From Anticarsia gemmatalis (Eukaryota > Arthropoda > Insecta > Lepidoptera > Erebidae): 64,000 nt of DNA. The notes under the pieces are model-generated. The model had not been told where the DNA came from and made no database searches. It saw nothing but the letters and a program-made list of their open reading frames with translations. A program made the position numbers and the translations under genes. Positions 15,401-24,200 of this stretch are shown here, one piece after another; positions within the stretch are counted from its first letter, which is position 1; each line of letters begins with the position of its first letter. The stretch covers positions 9,622,501 through 9,686,500 of the forward strand of contig NC_134757.1 of NCBI RefSeq assembly GCF_050436995.1, written 5' to 3'.

Positions 15401-18400
15401 CCAATTTAACTGTTCATTTCTGATTCCAGTCAGAATCCTACGACACGGTCCTCGGCTTCAACATGCGTTCCGGTCGGGCTGCTAAAGCGCTATGGAGATG
15501 TAGCGTAGAACGTCACGGGTTCTTCCGCCTGCGGGCCCCGCGGCGACGGGCGCTGCTCGCCGCGCTCGGTGCCTTAGCCGGACTTGCCGCCCCCACTGTA
15601 CCTAGAACTGAAACCATGGCGCTCGAAGACGCTAGGAGATCTAGGTCTACTAATAGGAGTTTTGTTAGGTCAGTGTATAATGCAAACCCCCTGAAGCTAC
15701 ATTTTTATACAGACGCTACGAGCTTCAAACATTTAAAATATCTCAAGATCAATCCACAACTAAGATTCTGGTTCCATCATGGTGCATCATGTAACAGTAC
15801 TACTACAACTTCTATCTGAATGTACTCAAGGTTCTAAAGCAAAAGTTCTTCACTGACTGAACGATCTTAGTAAAATCTGAATGAATAGCGCTAAAACACT
15901 AGCGTGATTTTAAAGCCACTTCAAAAGATTTTCAAAGAACGAGTCACTTACATAGTTTAATTATAAATAAAAAGCTTTGAAGCAGTACGTTTGAATGATT
16001 TATTAAAGAAATATGTATATATTTATTCTTTACATTTCAGACGTAGTGGGTCTCTAGTCCGTGAGCGCTCAGCGGGCGCGGCGTCGCCCGGCGCGGGCGC
16101 CATGCGCGGCTCCCGCGTCACGGCCAACACCGAGCCGCCGCCCAGACCCGCCTGGACCGACATCGCACAAACCATGGATACGCACATACCGTAAGTGTAC
16201 TATACAGTTTATTAAGGTATTTACAGTTTTTTTTTTACACAGGCGATCTTCTCGTTATTGTTAATATTTATCGAATCCGTTAATTTGATTTATCGATTAT
16301 GTATATAAAATTTTCCCTAAAATCAAATCGTACTATCATATTTACAGAGAAAATAAATGCAATTTTGAAAAATGCATTTGTGTAATTTAAATCGTTAATT
16401 TATTTTAATCTGAGGAAGCTATCATTTCACCAAAGTACTTACTCTATAAAAGTCCAATAAATAAAAAAATGTTCTTTTATTTTTCTAGTGAAGGCGACTT
16501 CCTCGAACGTCGCCTCCGCATCCCGCTGTCGTACGTGGACGACTCGGAGACGGGGTCGGACGCGGAGTCGGTGCCGGGCGCGGCGGGCGTGCGCGTGCGG
16601 CTGGCGGCGGGCGACGACGGGCTGTTCGGGTTCAACGTGCGGGGAGGGGGCGGCGCGCCCGTGCTCGTGTCGCGCGTCGCCTCGCGCACGCGCCTGCATC
16701 TGCAGGAGGGGGACCAGGTCACTACATTAACTACTATTTTCTTTACTTTAAAGAAGACAACTCTTGAATAAGAAAGAATTGCTCTCGTGTCGCGGGGATC
16801 TTTACTAACGTACTTACATACAATGAGCACAAAGTACAACCACACCCGAAGCAAGTCTTTGTGGATGGCAAAAAAATCCGTGTGGGAATCGAAATCGAAT
16901 CTCAATGTAATGATAGCCACTGCGCTACGGAGTTGGTCGAATTATCTACTTCTAGCCCATATTTGACTACTGACTACAGACACTACAGACTACAGTGTCA
17001 TGAAAACCAGCCAACCGTGCAGGGGTTCGTTTATAGCTTCTAGGGCGCGCATTCAGACTAAAAATACCAATTTTTTTTCTTCATAAAATACTTTGCCTGT
17101 AATCGTATTTAATTCTTCAATCTAATCCAATGCGTAGACTAGTCTAGTCCCCCTTTCGATTGAAATTCCTATTAACAATTAGTCAATAATAATATCTTAT
17201 ACTTGCAGGTGATGTCAATAAACGGCACGGACGTAGAAGAATTAACGCACGAACAAATCGTACAAATGATCAGAAACACGAGAGGTGTTCTTACGTTAAT
17301 AGTCAAACCTAATGGTGAGTAATTTTATCTAGCCCACGTTTTGGTAAGATCCGAAAATCACTCAGATATCTGAAAATTTTTTATCTATATTTCTGCCTCT
17401 ATTTTATAGCCACGCAGTACGCAGCTTAAGGCCATTTTTAAGCACTTGATAGAGGTCGAGAGTCAAGCTATTTTGATTCTTTAGCAAACTACAAGATTGT
17501 CGAACTGTTACCCGCTAGTAAAATTTCTTAACTAAATATCCATGTATGAACAAATAAAGCGGCCAATAATTATGTTATCTTGTAACCTAATTCTACTGCT
17601 TATTTTATTTCCAGCTGTCTACGAACCAGAAGAAGGTCCGGAAGAGCCAGCAGTGTGCTTCGTCCCACTAAACTCGGGTCAACTGGAAGGCGATGTTCTA
17701 GAACAATCGATGCTGTTGCTAGGCGACGGTCTAGCTAGCGGCGCGGCACTCAAACAGTACGACACGCTATTGAGAAGACTGCCTGATGAACCGACTACGG
17801 CGTCTAAACTGCCTTGTAACTTGAATAAGAATAGATATAGGGATATTGCGCCTTGTGAGTATTACGCATGTTTTTATGGCTATTAACACAATTTTTTGGT
17901 GAACTAATGGTTTACTATTTCTCATATTAAGAAATCGGCCCTTTCCTAGCAGCGGGACAGTAATGGTGACGAAAACAAATGTGTAGAAAAAATAAATTTT
18001 TGGTTTGGTAAAACATTTCATAAATGTTTCACTATCCCATGATCATAACATTTCTCAAAAACTAATAAAATAAAGGATAAAACCAGGTGAGACCAATATC
18101 GTTTGTTTTTATTACAGACGATTCAACGCGAGTGATATTGAAAAACGGGCCTACGGGTGACTACATCAACGCTTCATACATCAACATGGAAATACCTAAC
18201 TCCGATACAGTTCTCACGTACATTGCAACACAAGGTATAATTGTTTCTATCTCAATTAGCCGAAGCAAATTTGTGTACGCTTTCCAATTATTTTATGATT
18301 ATTACCGTAGTATTCACTATGAAACGCATAAGATGGAATATCGCAATCACAAATATAGCACTCGATAAGAGGCATATTGTGATGCTATTGAACGCAGCTT

Positions 18401-21225
18401 ATGATAATACCAGAGGCCGCCCGCGACTTCGTCCGCGTGGAAACCCTTTCCATGTAAATCCCGATCCCTCGGGAACTCCGTGATAACAAGTAGCTTACAT
18501 GTTATTCTGGGTCTACATCTACCTATATACCATTCGCATTTATAATATTAGTAGGTTTTTTTTTCAAATCAAGACTTAGTTATATAGAAAACAGAACCAA
18601 TAAGTGCTAAAAACATCTTTATATTTATCAGGACCACTAGCATCAACGGTAGGCGACTTCTGGCAGATGGTATGGGAGTCAGAAAGCAGCCTAGTAGTAA
18701 TGCTCACAGTACTATCAGAGAGAGGCCGCGCTAAGTGTCACCAGTACTGGCCTAAGGTCGGCACGTCGCCGCTCAAAGCTACCAACTCGTTGACAGTCCA
18801 TACAAACAGTGAACAGAATCATGGACATTATATAAGACGAGAGATGACTATGAAGGTAAATTTATAATGCTACATTTTTTAGAGATCGTAAAAAGTTGTG
18901 TTCTTGGGTGATTACATGATTTTATGTGTGGAATTTAAATATTAGTATTGTTTTGTGTATATAATATGCTTCAAAGTATAGTTTTACGCAATTCAAAGCG
19001 TATAAGGGCGTGATCTATGCAATTTGGTATGTGCTCAGTTATTAAAATTGTAATTTCAAAGGGCACTTTACATGACGTATTGGAACTAGTTTTGCCGAAA
19101 ATAACCCCACTTTTTATTTTTTAGTATAAATTATATTAAATTGGACACACCCATATTATTGAAATATGTCATTGACGCTTATCAGTTTTATGTATGAAAA
19201 TAGTCAAAAGGTCAAAACGAAGAACATGCATAATAAACATTTTTTTCTTCCACAGGAGACGGGTGGTGGTTGTCGCAACGTGACACAGTTGCAGTATATC
19301 GCGTGGCCCGACCACGGCGTGCCTGACGACTCGGCCGCTTTCATCGGCTTTACGCAACTCTGCTCCAACCTGAGAAATCATCGAGCTTGTATGTATTTGT
19401 ATTTAATACTTGTACTTAAATCTAAATGTTTATTTTATTGAATGTATGTACACTATATATATATTCGCTTAGCCTTTGTTCCAAACTGTGTTGGAGTCGG
19501 CTTCCAGTCTCACCGGATGCAGCTGAATACCAGTGTTTTACATGGAGCGACTGCCTATCTGACCTCCACAACCCAGTTACTTAGGTATTAACACGATACC
19601 CTTCGGTAAGACTGGTTGTCAGACTTTCAAGCTTCTGACTACTGTTAACGACTGTCAAAGATCTTCGAAAATGACAGCCGGGACCCACAATTTAACGTGC
19701 CTTCCGAAACACGGAGAATCTCGATATGTTTAGGATGGTCACCCATCCACGGAACAACCTCGGCAAGCGTAGCTTAACCTCAGAGATCGATCCGTGCGGC
19801 TGTTGTAAACTAAGCTACGAGAATGTATGTACACTAAAGTACAGTAAAAAAGCTAGTCCATCATAATACTGAGATTATAATAGTATGCGTCCATTCCAGC
19901 CTATAGAAGTTATGTTACGTTTCTAGTAGTCTTTCCTCGCCAACGTTTTACGATGCTTACTTGTCAACTTGTGGTTCTTTCTCTAAATTATTGTTTATCG
20001 TAAGAAGCGGAATAGGTAGTACTTATCGATGCTTGCATTAAACTCAAAACAAAAGCGATCGCTAGCTTTGAAGATCACTGGCTAACATTTTATGAAACGA
20101 ACTTTTTTTTTTCTCCCGACGCAATATTATTGGCGTGGGGACCTAAACAAAAAAAATCTACGCTACGGAGTACTGTAGTTCTGAAAAGGTATTTTTTATT
20201 TAACTAATCTATTATTTTCTGTTACAGTAATACCAACGGTAGTGGACCCGGGCGACGACGACGAGGACGAGCGCGTGCTGGCCCCGCCCATGATCGTGCA
20301 CTGCTCGGCGGGCGTGGGGCGCACGGGCGCGCTCATCCTGTGCGAGGTGGCGCTGGCGCTGGCGGCGCGCGGCCAGCCGCTCTACCCGCTCGACCTGGTG
20401 CGCGCCATGCGCGAGCAGAGACCCATGTGCATACAAAATGCCGTGAGTAACAATATAACTGTCTTGTTAACAAAAATTGCGTTAGCTCCGAAAGTAAGTT
20501 TGCTAAAGTCAACTCCAAAAGTAGCTGATCTCAATCAAATTGATGATACTCAATCTTTCGAAATCCTATATACTGAAGTGTGCACATTATTCCAAGGAAA
20601 ACACATTTGCCATTGATTGAAATGTTTAATTCTAACTCATTCTACCTGATTTTGATCACTTATTTATTAAAGTTACGTAACACAGAGGTTTTGTTAATCG
20701 GAAGTTGTTAAGCGACTTTTGGAGCCGACTGTAAATGCATTTTTGTACAATACACAGATTGCATAATATACGTACGTGTACGTTGCACTTGCTATGTACA
20801 CGTAATGCACGTGCACAGTAACTAAGCTACACATGCAGTGATTGTTTGATAAGTTGTTAACTTTAATGAATATGCATCGAAATGAGCTTTGAACGGTTTG
20901 ACAAAGAATGATTAATTATCGGAATATACTTCACATTTTTATCTTGTGTGAAAATACCCTATTGTTTTGCATGCATTGTTCTTGTATTCTACAACCGGCA
21001 AAATCGAAGCATTTTGTAAAATAATTCTAGTTTAAGTAATCTGCATACGACCACTGTACATTAAAAGGCAAAGCCTTTATTCCTTTAGTAATCGACCCTT
21101 AACGAACGCTATTAATTTATTTATTTCTATCCTTTCAGAGTCAATATAAGTTCGTATGTGAAAGCATACAGACAGCATACGCGCAAGGACTAACGAAGCC
21201 GGCGTCAGAGAGCGGCTCTAACTGA
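3261..21225 (+). CDS. Ptpmeg: Ptpmeg / PTPN4-type FERM-PDZ tyrosine phosphatase (15 coding exons)
   Basis: The joined exons (3261..3410, 4460..4588, 11887..12100, 13604..13812, 14971..15123, 15430..15668, 16041..16190, 16489..16717, 17209..17314, 17615..17854, 18118..18234, 18632..18855, 19256..19388, 20228..20442, 21139..21225) give 2595 nt, or 864 residues plus TGA, with every junction in phase. The FERM domain spans roughly residues 17-325, PDZ 449-526 (binding loop GLFGF at 459-463) and the phosphatase 560-850. Catalytic features are KNRY 598-601, the WPD-loop acid Asp739, and HCSAGVGRTG 789-798 with nucleophile Cys790 and Arg796. The family removes phosphate from phosphotyrosine at the membrane-cytoskeleton interface: FERM binds membrane or adaptor proteins and PDZ binds C-terminal tails. 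The product is somewhat shorter than vertebrate PTPN4 (about 926 residues) because the FERM-PDZ linker is short. An in-frame stop at 3246 supports the ATG at 3261. Introns 5-10 and 12 are short (about 260-490 nt) and look empty. Confidence 0.95.
3411..4459 (+). other. Ptpmeg: Ptpmeg intron 1, with a MITE
   Basis: Bounded by gtaaat and ttattacag. The only structure I see is the inverted-repeat element at 4104..4306, which ends about 150 nt before the exon 2 acceptor. Confidence 0.8.
4104..4306. repeat. MITE-like inverted repeat (AACTTAGTAGAG family)
   Basis: The left arm near 4104..4136 and the right arm near 4274..4306 are reverse complements with few mismatches. They share the core AACTTAGTAGAGATCCTTG. 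A relative with similar ends lies at 47096..47274. The short length, terminal inverted repeats and lack of coding capacity fit a miniature DNA transposon. I cannot name the superfamily, and no target-site duplication is clear. Confidence 0.65.
4460..4588 (+). CDS. Ptpmeg: Ptpmeg exon 2 (FERM F1)
   Basis: Begins after ttattacag and ends ACT|gtaagt; 43 codons, residues 51-93, phase 0 at both ends. The motif LVEKDYFGLQF matches the conserved 'DYFGLQ' stretch of the FERM F1 lobe. Confidence 0.92.
5340..5465 (+). repeat. Lepidopteran dispersed repeat fragment ('gacccttgcccagcagt')
   Basis: Contains GACCCCTCCCTCATACCAGG and GACCCTTGCCCAGCAGTAG, a motif pair I recognise from repeats scattered through many moth genomes. 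It is probably the 3' part of a non-LTR element or a related SINE. Related copies lie at 7070..7190 and, reversed, at 57215..57410. Boundaries are approximate. Confidence 0.55.
7070..7190 (+). repeat. Lepidopteran dispersed repeat fragment ('gacccgtgcccagcaa')
   Basis: It carries the order of motifs seen in the other copies: aatgtaaagtcc, then gtgtggtgtactgagg, then GACCCGTGCCCAGCAATTAG. It is more diverged than the 57215 copy. Boundaries are approximate. Confidence 0.5.
7200..7270 (-). repeat. RTE-type retrotransposon 3'-end fragment (reverse)
   Basis: The start TTATATTATAAATGCGAAAT is the reverse complement of the 'tttcgcatttataatattag' tail common to RTE-type elements and their derivatives in Lepidoptera. 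Only the tail is clear; the rest is too decayed to follow. Related pieces are at 18408..18558 (+) and 54436..54605 (-). Confidence 0.45.
11887..12100 (+). CDS. Ptpmeg: Ptpmeg exon 3 (FERM F1-F2)
   Basis: Begins after ttacag and ends CAAG|gtatgt; 71 codons plus one base, residues 94-164. The motifs RWLD at the start, LAEEYTRYLLCLQLRK and NTALLLASFTVQ correspond to the conserved PTPN4 stretches 'EEYTRYQYFLQIK' and 'NTAALLASFAVQ'. Confidence 0.94.
12101..13603 (+). other. Ptpmeg: Ptpmeg intron 3
   Basis: Contains a diverged 5S-derived SINE at 12160..12335. The rest, including an 81-codon ORF at 12686..12931, shows no recognisable structure. Confidence 0.75.
12160..12335 (+). repeat. 5S rRNA-derived SINE (diverged copy)
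   Basis: Shares with the copies at 37065, 45729 and 56450 the order: a 5S-like block (gggttgaacaacg, ggcgcagtcattccatag), then gtggtatttgaactgagcgtc, then a 'gggcacgtgaaagtcggt' block. The C-box-equivalent GATGGGTGACC has decayed to GAAGGATGATC. This is the oldest-looking copy in the window. Confidence 0.6.
13604..13812 (+). CDS. Ptpmeg: Ptpmeg exon 4 (FERM F2)
   Basis: Begins after gtttacag; its first two bases complete codon 165 (Ala). It covers residues 165-234 and ends AAG|gtacga in phase 0. AELGDYNVSEHPPNYLSDL and CYGVESHPAK are close counterparts of the PTPN4 'SELGDYDQSENLSGYLSDY' and 'LYGVEFHYA' stretches. Confidence 0.94.
13813..14970 (+). other. Ptpmeg: Ptpmeg intron 4
   Basis: AT-rich intron of about 1.2 kb bounded by gtacga and tgtgttgcag. 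I see no repeat or RNA gene in it. Confidence 0.75.
14971..15123 (+). CDS. Ptpmeg: Ptpmeg exon 5 (FERM F3, PH-like lobe)
   Basis: 51 codons, residues 235-285, phase 0 at both ends (CCT|gtaagt). RVNTFSWSKIVKISFKKKQF is the highly conserved F3-lobe signature of FERM phosphatases, followed by FIQLKRE. Confidence 0.95.
15430..15668 (+). CDS. Ptpmeg: Ptpmeg exon 6 (end of FERM, FERM-adjacent region)
   Basis: Begins after tgattccag; residues 286-364 plus two bases. VLGFNM and ALWRCSVERHGFFRL match the end of the FERM domain ('LLGFNM', 'LWKACVEHHTFFRL'). The following stretch is rich in Arg, Leu and Ala and less conserved than in vertebrate relatives. Read-through into the intron stays open to 15819, which is why a longer ORF appears there. 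Confidence 0.93.
16041..16190 (+). CDS. Ptpmeg: Ptpmeg exon 7 (FERM-PDZ linker)
   Basis: Begins after tacatttcag and ends ATACC|gtaagt; residues 365-414. The phase (one base in, two bases out) fits its neighbours. The sequence is low in complexity (Ala, Gly, Pro, Arg, Ser) and very GC-rich, ending WTDIAQTMDTHIP. It has no domain and is probably disordered. In vertebrate PTPN4 this linker is much longer. Confidence 0.85.
16489..16717 (+). CDS. Ptpmeg: Ptpmeg exon 8 (PDZ first half)
   Basis: Begins after ttttctag; residues 415-491, ending GACCAG|gtcact. The PDZ carboxylate-binding loop GLFGFN (459-464) is followed by VRGGGG and PVLVSRV, then LQEGDQ before the junction. Nearly every codon ends in G or C. 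Overlapping ORFs on the opposite strand and in another frame here are by-products of that bias. Confidence 0.94.
16718..17208 (+). other. Ptpmeg: Ptpmeg intron 8
   Basis: 491-nt intron splitting the PDZ domain between GDQ and VMSING. Contains 60-147-codon shadow ORFs but no feature I can support. Confidence 0.75.
17209..17314 (+). CDS. Ptpmeg: Ptpmeg exon 9 (PDZ second half)
   Basis: Begins after acttgcag; residues 492-526 plus one base. VMSINGTDVEELTHEQIVQM is the typical second half of a PDZ domain (helix B follows), ending LTLIVKPN. Confidence 0.95.
17615..17854 (+). CDS. Ptpmeg: Ptpmeg exon 10 (PDZ-phosphatase linker, KNRY motif)
   Basis: Residues 527-606 plus one base of codon 607 (Tyr). 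It contains an acidic linker (EPEEGPEEP), the helix before the phosphatase fold (LLLGDGLASGAALKQYDTL, like PTPN4 'LAEGLITGTVLTQFDQL') and NKNRYRDIAPY, the phosphotyrosine-recognition loop. Confidence 0.95.
18118..18234 (+). CDS. Ptpmeg: Ptpmeg exon 11 (phosphatase core)
   Basis: Residues 607-645 plus one base; begins after attacag. DSTRVILKNGP, DYINASYINMEIP and TYIATQ are conserved classical PTP motifs. Confidence 0.95.
18235..18631 (+). other. Ptpmeg: Ptpmeg intron 11
   Basis: 397 nt bounded by gtataa and atttatcag. Its middle is a fragment of an RTE-type repeat (18408..18558). Confidence 0.8.
18408..18558 (+). repeat. RTE-type retrotransposon 3'-end fragment
   Basis: Carries CCCGCGACTTCGTCCGCGTG at its start and ends in CATTTATAATATTAGTAGG. 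Both are hallmarks of a very common lepidopteran RTE-type tail. It has no coding capacity. Reverse-oriented relatives are at 7200..7270 and 54436..54605. Confidence 0.65.
18632..18855 (+). CDS. Ptpmeg: Ptpmeg exon 12 (phosphatase core)
   Basis: Residues 646-720, ending ATGAAG|gtaaat in phase 0. Together with exon 11 it forms TQGPL. DFWQMVWE, VVMLTVLSERGRAKCHQYWP and the following sheet are standard PTP motifs. Confidence 0.95.
19256..19388 (+). CDS. Ptpmeg: Ptpmeg exon 13 (WPD loop)
   Basis: Residues 721-764 plus one base. LQYIAWPDHGVPDDSAAF contains the mobile WPD loop, with Asp739 as the expected general acid. Confidence 0.95.
19389..20227 (+). other. Ptpmeg: Ptpmeg intron 13
   Basis: 839 nt, nearly half of it the reverse-oriented 5S-derived SINE at 19455..19820, which lies in the intron between the exons coding the WPD loop and the P-loop. 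No feature seen in the remainder. Confidence 0.85.
19455..19820 (-). mobile_element. 5S rRNA-derived SINE with perfect 15-bp target-site duplication
   Basis: Read on the minus strand it starts with a 5S-like block. GATCTCTGAGGTTAAGC and GTGGATGGGTGACC (slightly altered in this copy) match the internal promoter region of insect 5S rRNA without gaps over about 50 nt, compared with the consensus I remember. The body has no ORF and ends in a TA-rich tail. The 15-mer GAATGTATGTACACT flanks it exactly on both sides (19440..19454 and 19821..19835). Copies of the same subtype lie at 43853..44217 and 49449..49784. Confidence 0.85.
20228..20442 (+). CDS. Ptpmeg: Ptpmeg exon 14 (catalytic P-loop)
   Basis: Residues 765-836; begins after gttacag and ends GCC|gtgagt. 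HCSAGVGRTG (789-798) is the invariant signature with Cys790 and Arg796. It is preceded by an acidic insert (residues 771-780). The exon ends MCIQNA, where most family members have a Thr after the catalytic Gln834. Very GC-rich; the minus-strand ORF over it is a shadow. Confidence 0.95.
20443..21138 (+). other. Ptpmeg: Ptpmeg intron 14
   Basis: 696 nt. Exon 14 would read on for 58 codons into it before a stop (20616), so intron retention would truncate the protein just after the P-loop. No repeat recognised. Confidence 0.7.
21139..21225 (+). CDS. Ptpmeg: Ptpmeg exon 15 (C-terminus and stop)
   Basis: 28 codons plus TGA. SQYKFVCESIQTAYAQG matches the final helix of PTPN4 ('SQYRFVCEAILKVYEEG'). 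The tail ESGSN is not an obvious PDZ ligand. Confidence 0.95.
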   Translation, partial: SQYKFVCESIQTAYAQGLTKPASESGSN

Positions 21226-24200
21226 GAGCTGCTAGGGCCTTGCCAATTATTGTAGTGTACACTTGTACAGTCAACTGTAAGACCCCCAGACTGATCGTGT
21301 AAGGTTAACTTATTGACTATAGATATCAAATCATGACTTATAATATTTAAGTAATGGATTTTCAACCTTAAAACTATACCAGTAAGGGTTAAGTAATTAA
21401 TTTTCAACTTTAACATTGTACTAGTAAAGTATAATTTTAATTGCATACTGTCTCGAAGTTTTGAAATGGACGTTTTTTAATTGGTTTGAGTTAGTTCACA
21501 GTCCTTTTTACATGATGCAAGTTAACTGCTTCTTACTTATTATAATATGATTCTAATGCATGTCTTGTATCGATTAAACATTAGTTTAAGGACAATAAAC
21601 TTGCAACATGTAAACTGAGCTTTATAAAAAAACATTTCAAAAACAATGTTCTCATACGATTTGCACGAAACTAAAATGAAAGAATTTATTACATCTCTTT
21701 CTTACGAAAACAGTATAAGATAGAAAAAATCTGTATTAACACGTTTCATTTTATCAATGTGTGAATTTTTGTATCAAACTATTTTATAATAGTAAACTTT
21801 GGTATCTATCGTCAATATATCGAGTAGAAACAGTGTGTTCATGGATTCAAGAGTAATATAATAAAATATTTACATGAAGTATAACGCTGTATAGTCAGAA
21901 TAATATACACTAATTAGTTAAGAGATACAGTAATGACAACAAATAATAATTTATTCATGAAATCGCGACATCCTCGAATCTTACCTTATTATTGCGTTTT
22001 GGAAGACACACAGTTTTTTATCTTTGTCGAATAGCAACAAGACAGATTTTAGGCTTTCGCGATTTCAAAACGGACAAGAAACCACAGCAGTAATATTGCC
22101 TAAACAAAAACGATTTACTTATTGTTTAATTTTAAACTAAACTAGGTATATTGATCAAATTCAGCCTAAAATAAAATAACACTTAATAATTCAAAATTAT
22201 TCAAACGACTGATTATTGAAATTCAATAGGTCTAATACCTGTTTTGCATTCTTGCGTACTATGATTATTGTACGCAGTTGTAAAGTTTTAACCAACACGA
22301 ACTTGTATCTTTTAACTATTTATTATTAAGAAAAAATCCTTTTTCTAAGAATATTATTCAATCGTATTTTTAATTTCCTAGTGTTTTCTCGACCAGTGTT
22401 TGTATAATTGTTGATTTAATAAATTTTATAGAAAGTTTGTTTCACGATGTTAATCGATTAATCGACTCGATACTCGAATAATCGTATCCACATATCACTG
22501 TTGATAAGATATATTTTATTTTAATATTTATTATTTATTTTAGTTGTAATTTTTTTGTCTAACACTTGCTGTGATTTTCGCTACACATGATATTCTAAGT
22601 AATCTTGTAGGTCTTGCCTTTCCAACGAATTTAGTAATTTATTTTGAGAGTTGTATTTATTTGTTGAAAGTGTTTTATATGCAAGTAGCGACAGGCTATT
22701 ACAGATACTTTAGTATTGTACATTTTGTATACTTTATTTTATTTTCTATGACACATCGATTCATCATTCGATTTTAACTTGACTTCTGTATTCTTATACC
22801 AAAATAAAATTGTAATATTTTCGTTTATTTTTATTCATATAATAATGTGTTCCTCACCTTCCGAATTAACCTCTAAAATGTGATTTAAAATGATTCTGTA
22901 ATAAGTCTGTCGCTACAAAAATTTACCGCTTCTTTTTCCTGTGCCATTTGTAATATAATAATAAGATATTTTGTACATTTTACTTTTAATATATTTGTCA
23001 TACATTGTGTATGTTTATGTTTCATTTGTATGTATCCAAAACCCTGTATACAAAGTTATTAAACCTTTGACCGCCACGGTCGGCTATACTCCACAAATCA
23101 GAACGTGCTCACGACGCTATATCTTTGTCGACATTTGCCGACGAAAGCGTCCTGAGCACTTTCTGATTTGTCGAATATAGCCGACCGTGGCGGTCAAAGG
23201 GTTAAATCTATTAGCGTATTAGGTATAAGGGACCCAATTACTTGAAATAATTGTTAATCGTAGAATAAGAAGTCCCCTACATACGTAATATAAAAGTATT
23301 TTTTCATATTAAAACTTGGAATTATTAACAATCACGTTGTCTTTTTCAAGTTATTTTTCAATTTAATAATATTGATATTAAAAGTAGCTGTTCAATAGAA
23401 AAGTTTAATAAGAAGTAATGATTCATCTTCTTGTAAATAAATCGCATGAAGTAATTATCAATTTTATTTTGCAATAAACGATTATATCTCCTATGTGATC
23501 GTTTACATAATACTAACTATTAGTAAATATACAAGGGATATTCGTACCTCTTGAAAAAAAATCCCGATCTATAACTGACCTTAACATTATAATTTCAACG
23601 AAACTTTCAACGATAATATTTTATTAACATCATTTTATTTGAATAATACAATTAATTTGTATTGTATTGAACTAAAAGCAATTTTCTAACATATGAACAA
23701 GGAGGACATATCAGTTATGATATAAACATATATTTAGTCGCGTGTACCTATAAACCTCCATAAAAGAAACTCATCTTAATAGTGTTGTCTCACTCACTCT
23801 TACTGCATTTGCAATAGGAGTGAAAGAGAGAACATTAGTTTGATGGTTCTTTGTTTGTGGGGCTGTTACGTATTTTGTCACATATTTTTATGGTAACATA
23901 TTTTTAAACGATTGATAAAAAAACCTCACAATTAACTGATTTTGATGTAAGTTTTGTTACATAAAAATAATTGATTTAATTTAATTTTTCGATCCTGTTA
24001 CCAGTAAAAGAATGCGAATATTATTTTGATCCCAAATACTCGATTTTATACATAAAATTTCCTAAATAAATTATTTTACTCACCTAGCATTTAATTTTCT
24101 AATAATTGATGAAGTTTGGAAGGCCGCGTTACCTAAAGTATGTGACTAATTTATATTGTGCCTATAAAATTAAGTGAGGATTGCCATAATTGTAACATTT

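Noticed and set aside
16477..16920. 147-codon minus-strand ORF over Ptpmeg exon 8
   Set aside because: Shadow of a GC-rich PDZ exon on the plus strand; composition is Arg/Pro/Ser-rich and resembles no protein.
20212..20436. 74-codon minus-strand ORF over exon 14
   Set aside because: Antisense shadow of the phosphatase P-loop exon, caused by high GC.
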